Below, in pieces: positions 63,065 through 64,000 of a stretch of DNA of 64,000 bases. Each line of letters opens with the position of its first letter. Position 1 is the first letter of the stretch. The translations under genes were made by a program, and so were the position numbers. Source of the stretch: Algoriphagus sp. (GTDB lineage: Bacteria > Bacteroidota > Bacteroidia > Cytophagales > Cyclobacteriaceae); contig JAMNXQ010000007.1 in assembly GCA_023653075.1 (NCBI GenBank), positions 1 through 64,000 on the forward strand. Reading direction: 5' to 3'. Under the pieces are notes generated by a model. That model was not told the origin of the DNA. It did no database searches and saw only the letters and a program-made list of their open reading frames with translations.

Positions 63065-64000
63065 TCAACGGAGATAGGAAAAGCAGGGTAACACACGGGA
63101 TCGCTGCCCTCGAGACTTGGGGGTACCGTAGAAAAACTGGTAGCGTAAGCTCAGTTCGTGTGAACCAAGCGTCTGCGATCCCACATCCGAAATCGGGTAA
63201 TCGTAGCTGTAGCCCATGGAAAGTCCATTGGAAAGGTTGAGTCCAAAAAGTGCAATCACCGATTCTCGCTTGGGTAGGTCGGATTGGATGGGCATATTTC
63301 GAAGGCCTGCGCCTAGAACGAGCTGATTAAGTAGCACCTGCAGTCCGGCGTCCACAAACTGGAAAGGTCCTTGACGCTTGTAGTTGGCCATCAGGTGCAC
63401 AAATTTTCCGGATCCCTCCTCCCAAAATTCAGGTTCATCCAAGGGTATCGTATAGCCTGCTTGAAGGGAGTACTTGGGCCAATGCTGCGTTTGCCCATCG
63501 CGAATATAAAAGGCCAAATTGGGCCGATTCAAGTGGTGGCCAGCAACTCCAATCCAGAGCTTGTTCCAGGTCAGCACTGTCCCTAGGCCTATTGAAACAT
63601 AGCTGAAGGGTTCCAATCCCCCCACGGCATCGGCGGAATTGGGGAGATGGGATTGATTAAAGATATCGATTTGATCCCCAAAGAGTAGATTTTCAAGTGT
63701 TCCTCGTTTTTGATTGTAGGAAATCTGGGTCCCTACCTGCAAGGCTGCACGTTCCGAAAGTTGCAGGTTGTAGGCATAGTACCCTGAAATTTCCGAGGTA
63801 TTGAGTTTCAAAAATTCCTCCGAGAAGGAACTCACACTGAGTCCAACTCCACTTTTTTGATCGAAGCTGTAGTGATCTAGGTAGGCGGTAAAGGCCGTGA
63901 ATTGGTAGTCTAGTCCTGGCCACTGATTCCGATACACTGATCCCATGCGGGTCTCTTGGCTGATGCCCGTCAGTGCGGGATTGAGATACAGGGGAGCCGC
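63065..64000 (-). CDS. PorP/SprF family type IX secretion protein (5' part outside window)
   Basis: Outer-membrane beta-barrel protein of the PorP/SprF family, which partners gliding or type IX secretion components. The frame is open to the right edge; the first visible residues include LYLNPALTG, the family hallmark. The visible 311 codons show repeated amphipathic strands (GLDYQFTAFTAYLDHYSF, GLSMGYSYDYPIS) and end at LSLRYQFFYGTPKSRGQRSR. The N-terminal signal peptide is missing. The gene may sit next to a large adhesin gene, as is usual for this family, but that is outside the window. Confidence 0.88.
   Translation of the reverse strand, partial: AAPLYLNPALTGISQETRMGSVYRNQWPGLDYQFTAFTAYLDHYSFDQKSGVGLSVSSFSEEFLKLNTSEISGYYAYNLQLSERAALQVGTQISYNQKRGTLENLLFGDQIDIFNQSHLPNSADAVGGLEPFSYVSIGLGTVLTWNKLWIGVAGHHLNRPNLAFYIRDGQTQHWPKYSLQAGYTIPLDEPEFWEEGSGKFVHLMANYKRQGPFQFVDAGLQVLLNQLVLGAGLRNMPIQSDLPKRESVIALFGLNLSNGLSMGYSYDYPISDVGSQTLGSHELSLRYQFFYGTPKSRGQRSRVLPCFSYLR

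Overview
The window is chromosomal DNA of a Bacteroidota bacterium, most likely order Cytophagales, family Cyclobacteriaceae (Algoriphagus-like). Supporting signs are Bacteroidota-type promoters (-33 TTTG and -7 TAnnTTTG with a 20-nt spacer), a PorP/SprF protein of type IX secretion, an outer-membrane beta-barrel protein with a carboxypeptidase-regulatory-like N-domain, a DUF4403 lipoprotein, and bacillithiol genes (YpdA, YtxJ). The genus is inferred. I saw no tRNA or rRNA gene, IS element, CRISPR array or replication origin.

Layout. 1-12950 (minus): near-complete division and cell-wall (dcw) operon, mraZ-rsmH-ftsL-ftsI-murE-mraY-murD-ftsW-murG-murC-ftsQ-ftsA (ftsA cut by the window edge). 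A promoter and three AAAGTGG boxes lie upstream. 13292-15853 (minus): blaI-blaR1-like repressor/M56 protease pair with a promoter carrying three dyads. 15893-21646: SDR, YpdA, a RES/Xre toxin-antitoxin pair, coaX, GNAT, RluA-type synthase, phosphoglycerate-mutase-like lipoprotein. 21772-26484: glpD-glpK-glpF glycerol operon followed by a BRO-N gene. 26772-32976: TPK-like protein with an M19 dipeptidase, kynureninase, ruvB, ApbE-like protein, ZIP transporter. 33168-37035: acetate uptake and activation (DUF4212, SLC5 symporter, acs). 37200-43161: DUF4403, ytxJ, large outer-membrane protein, pheS. 43273-47775: sucrose cassette (LacI regulator, amylosucrase-like GH13, MFS transporter). 48281-55996: M19 dipeptidase, RsmI-like methylase, amidohydrolase, hydrolase, an S23-type four-helix-bundle gene, pdxJ, yqeY, cvpA, lolA. 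56028-64000: ftsK, pyrD, guaB, RsmB-like methylase, porP (cut by the edge).

Most of the coding content is ordinary core metabolism and envelope biology. The unusual content is in the gaps. At least seven intergenic arrays are built from units of exactly 7 bp. The unit sequence differs between loci but the unit length does not, and several arrays form opposing, complementary arms. In the best case (52574-53519) four heptamer-armed elements flank a gene for an S23-type four-helix-bundle protein, resembling an rRNA intervening sequence outside rRNA. At 61341 and 61625 a 147-bp element is duplicated with two mismatches, and the copies then differ by one whole heptamer. A separate cluster of 18-bp GC-rich palindromes (47977-48240) looks REP-like.

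Limits: families were assigned by reading motifs, with no database search. Start codons were moved inward from the longest reading frame where signal peptides, family alignment, overlaps or promoters favoured it.
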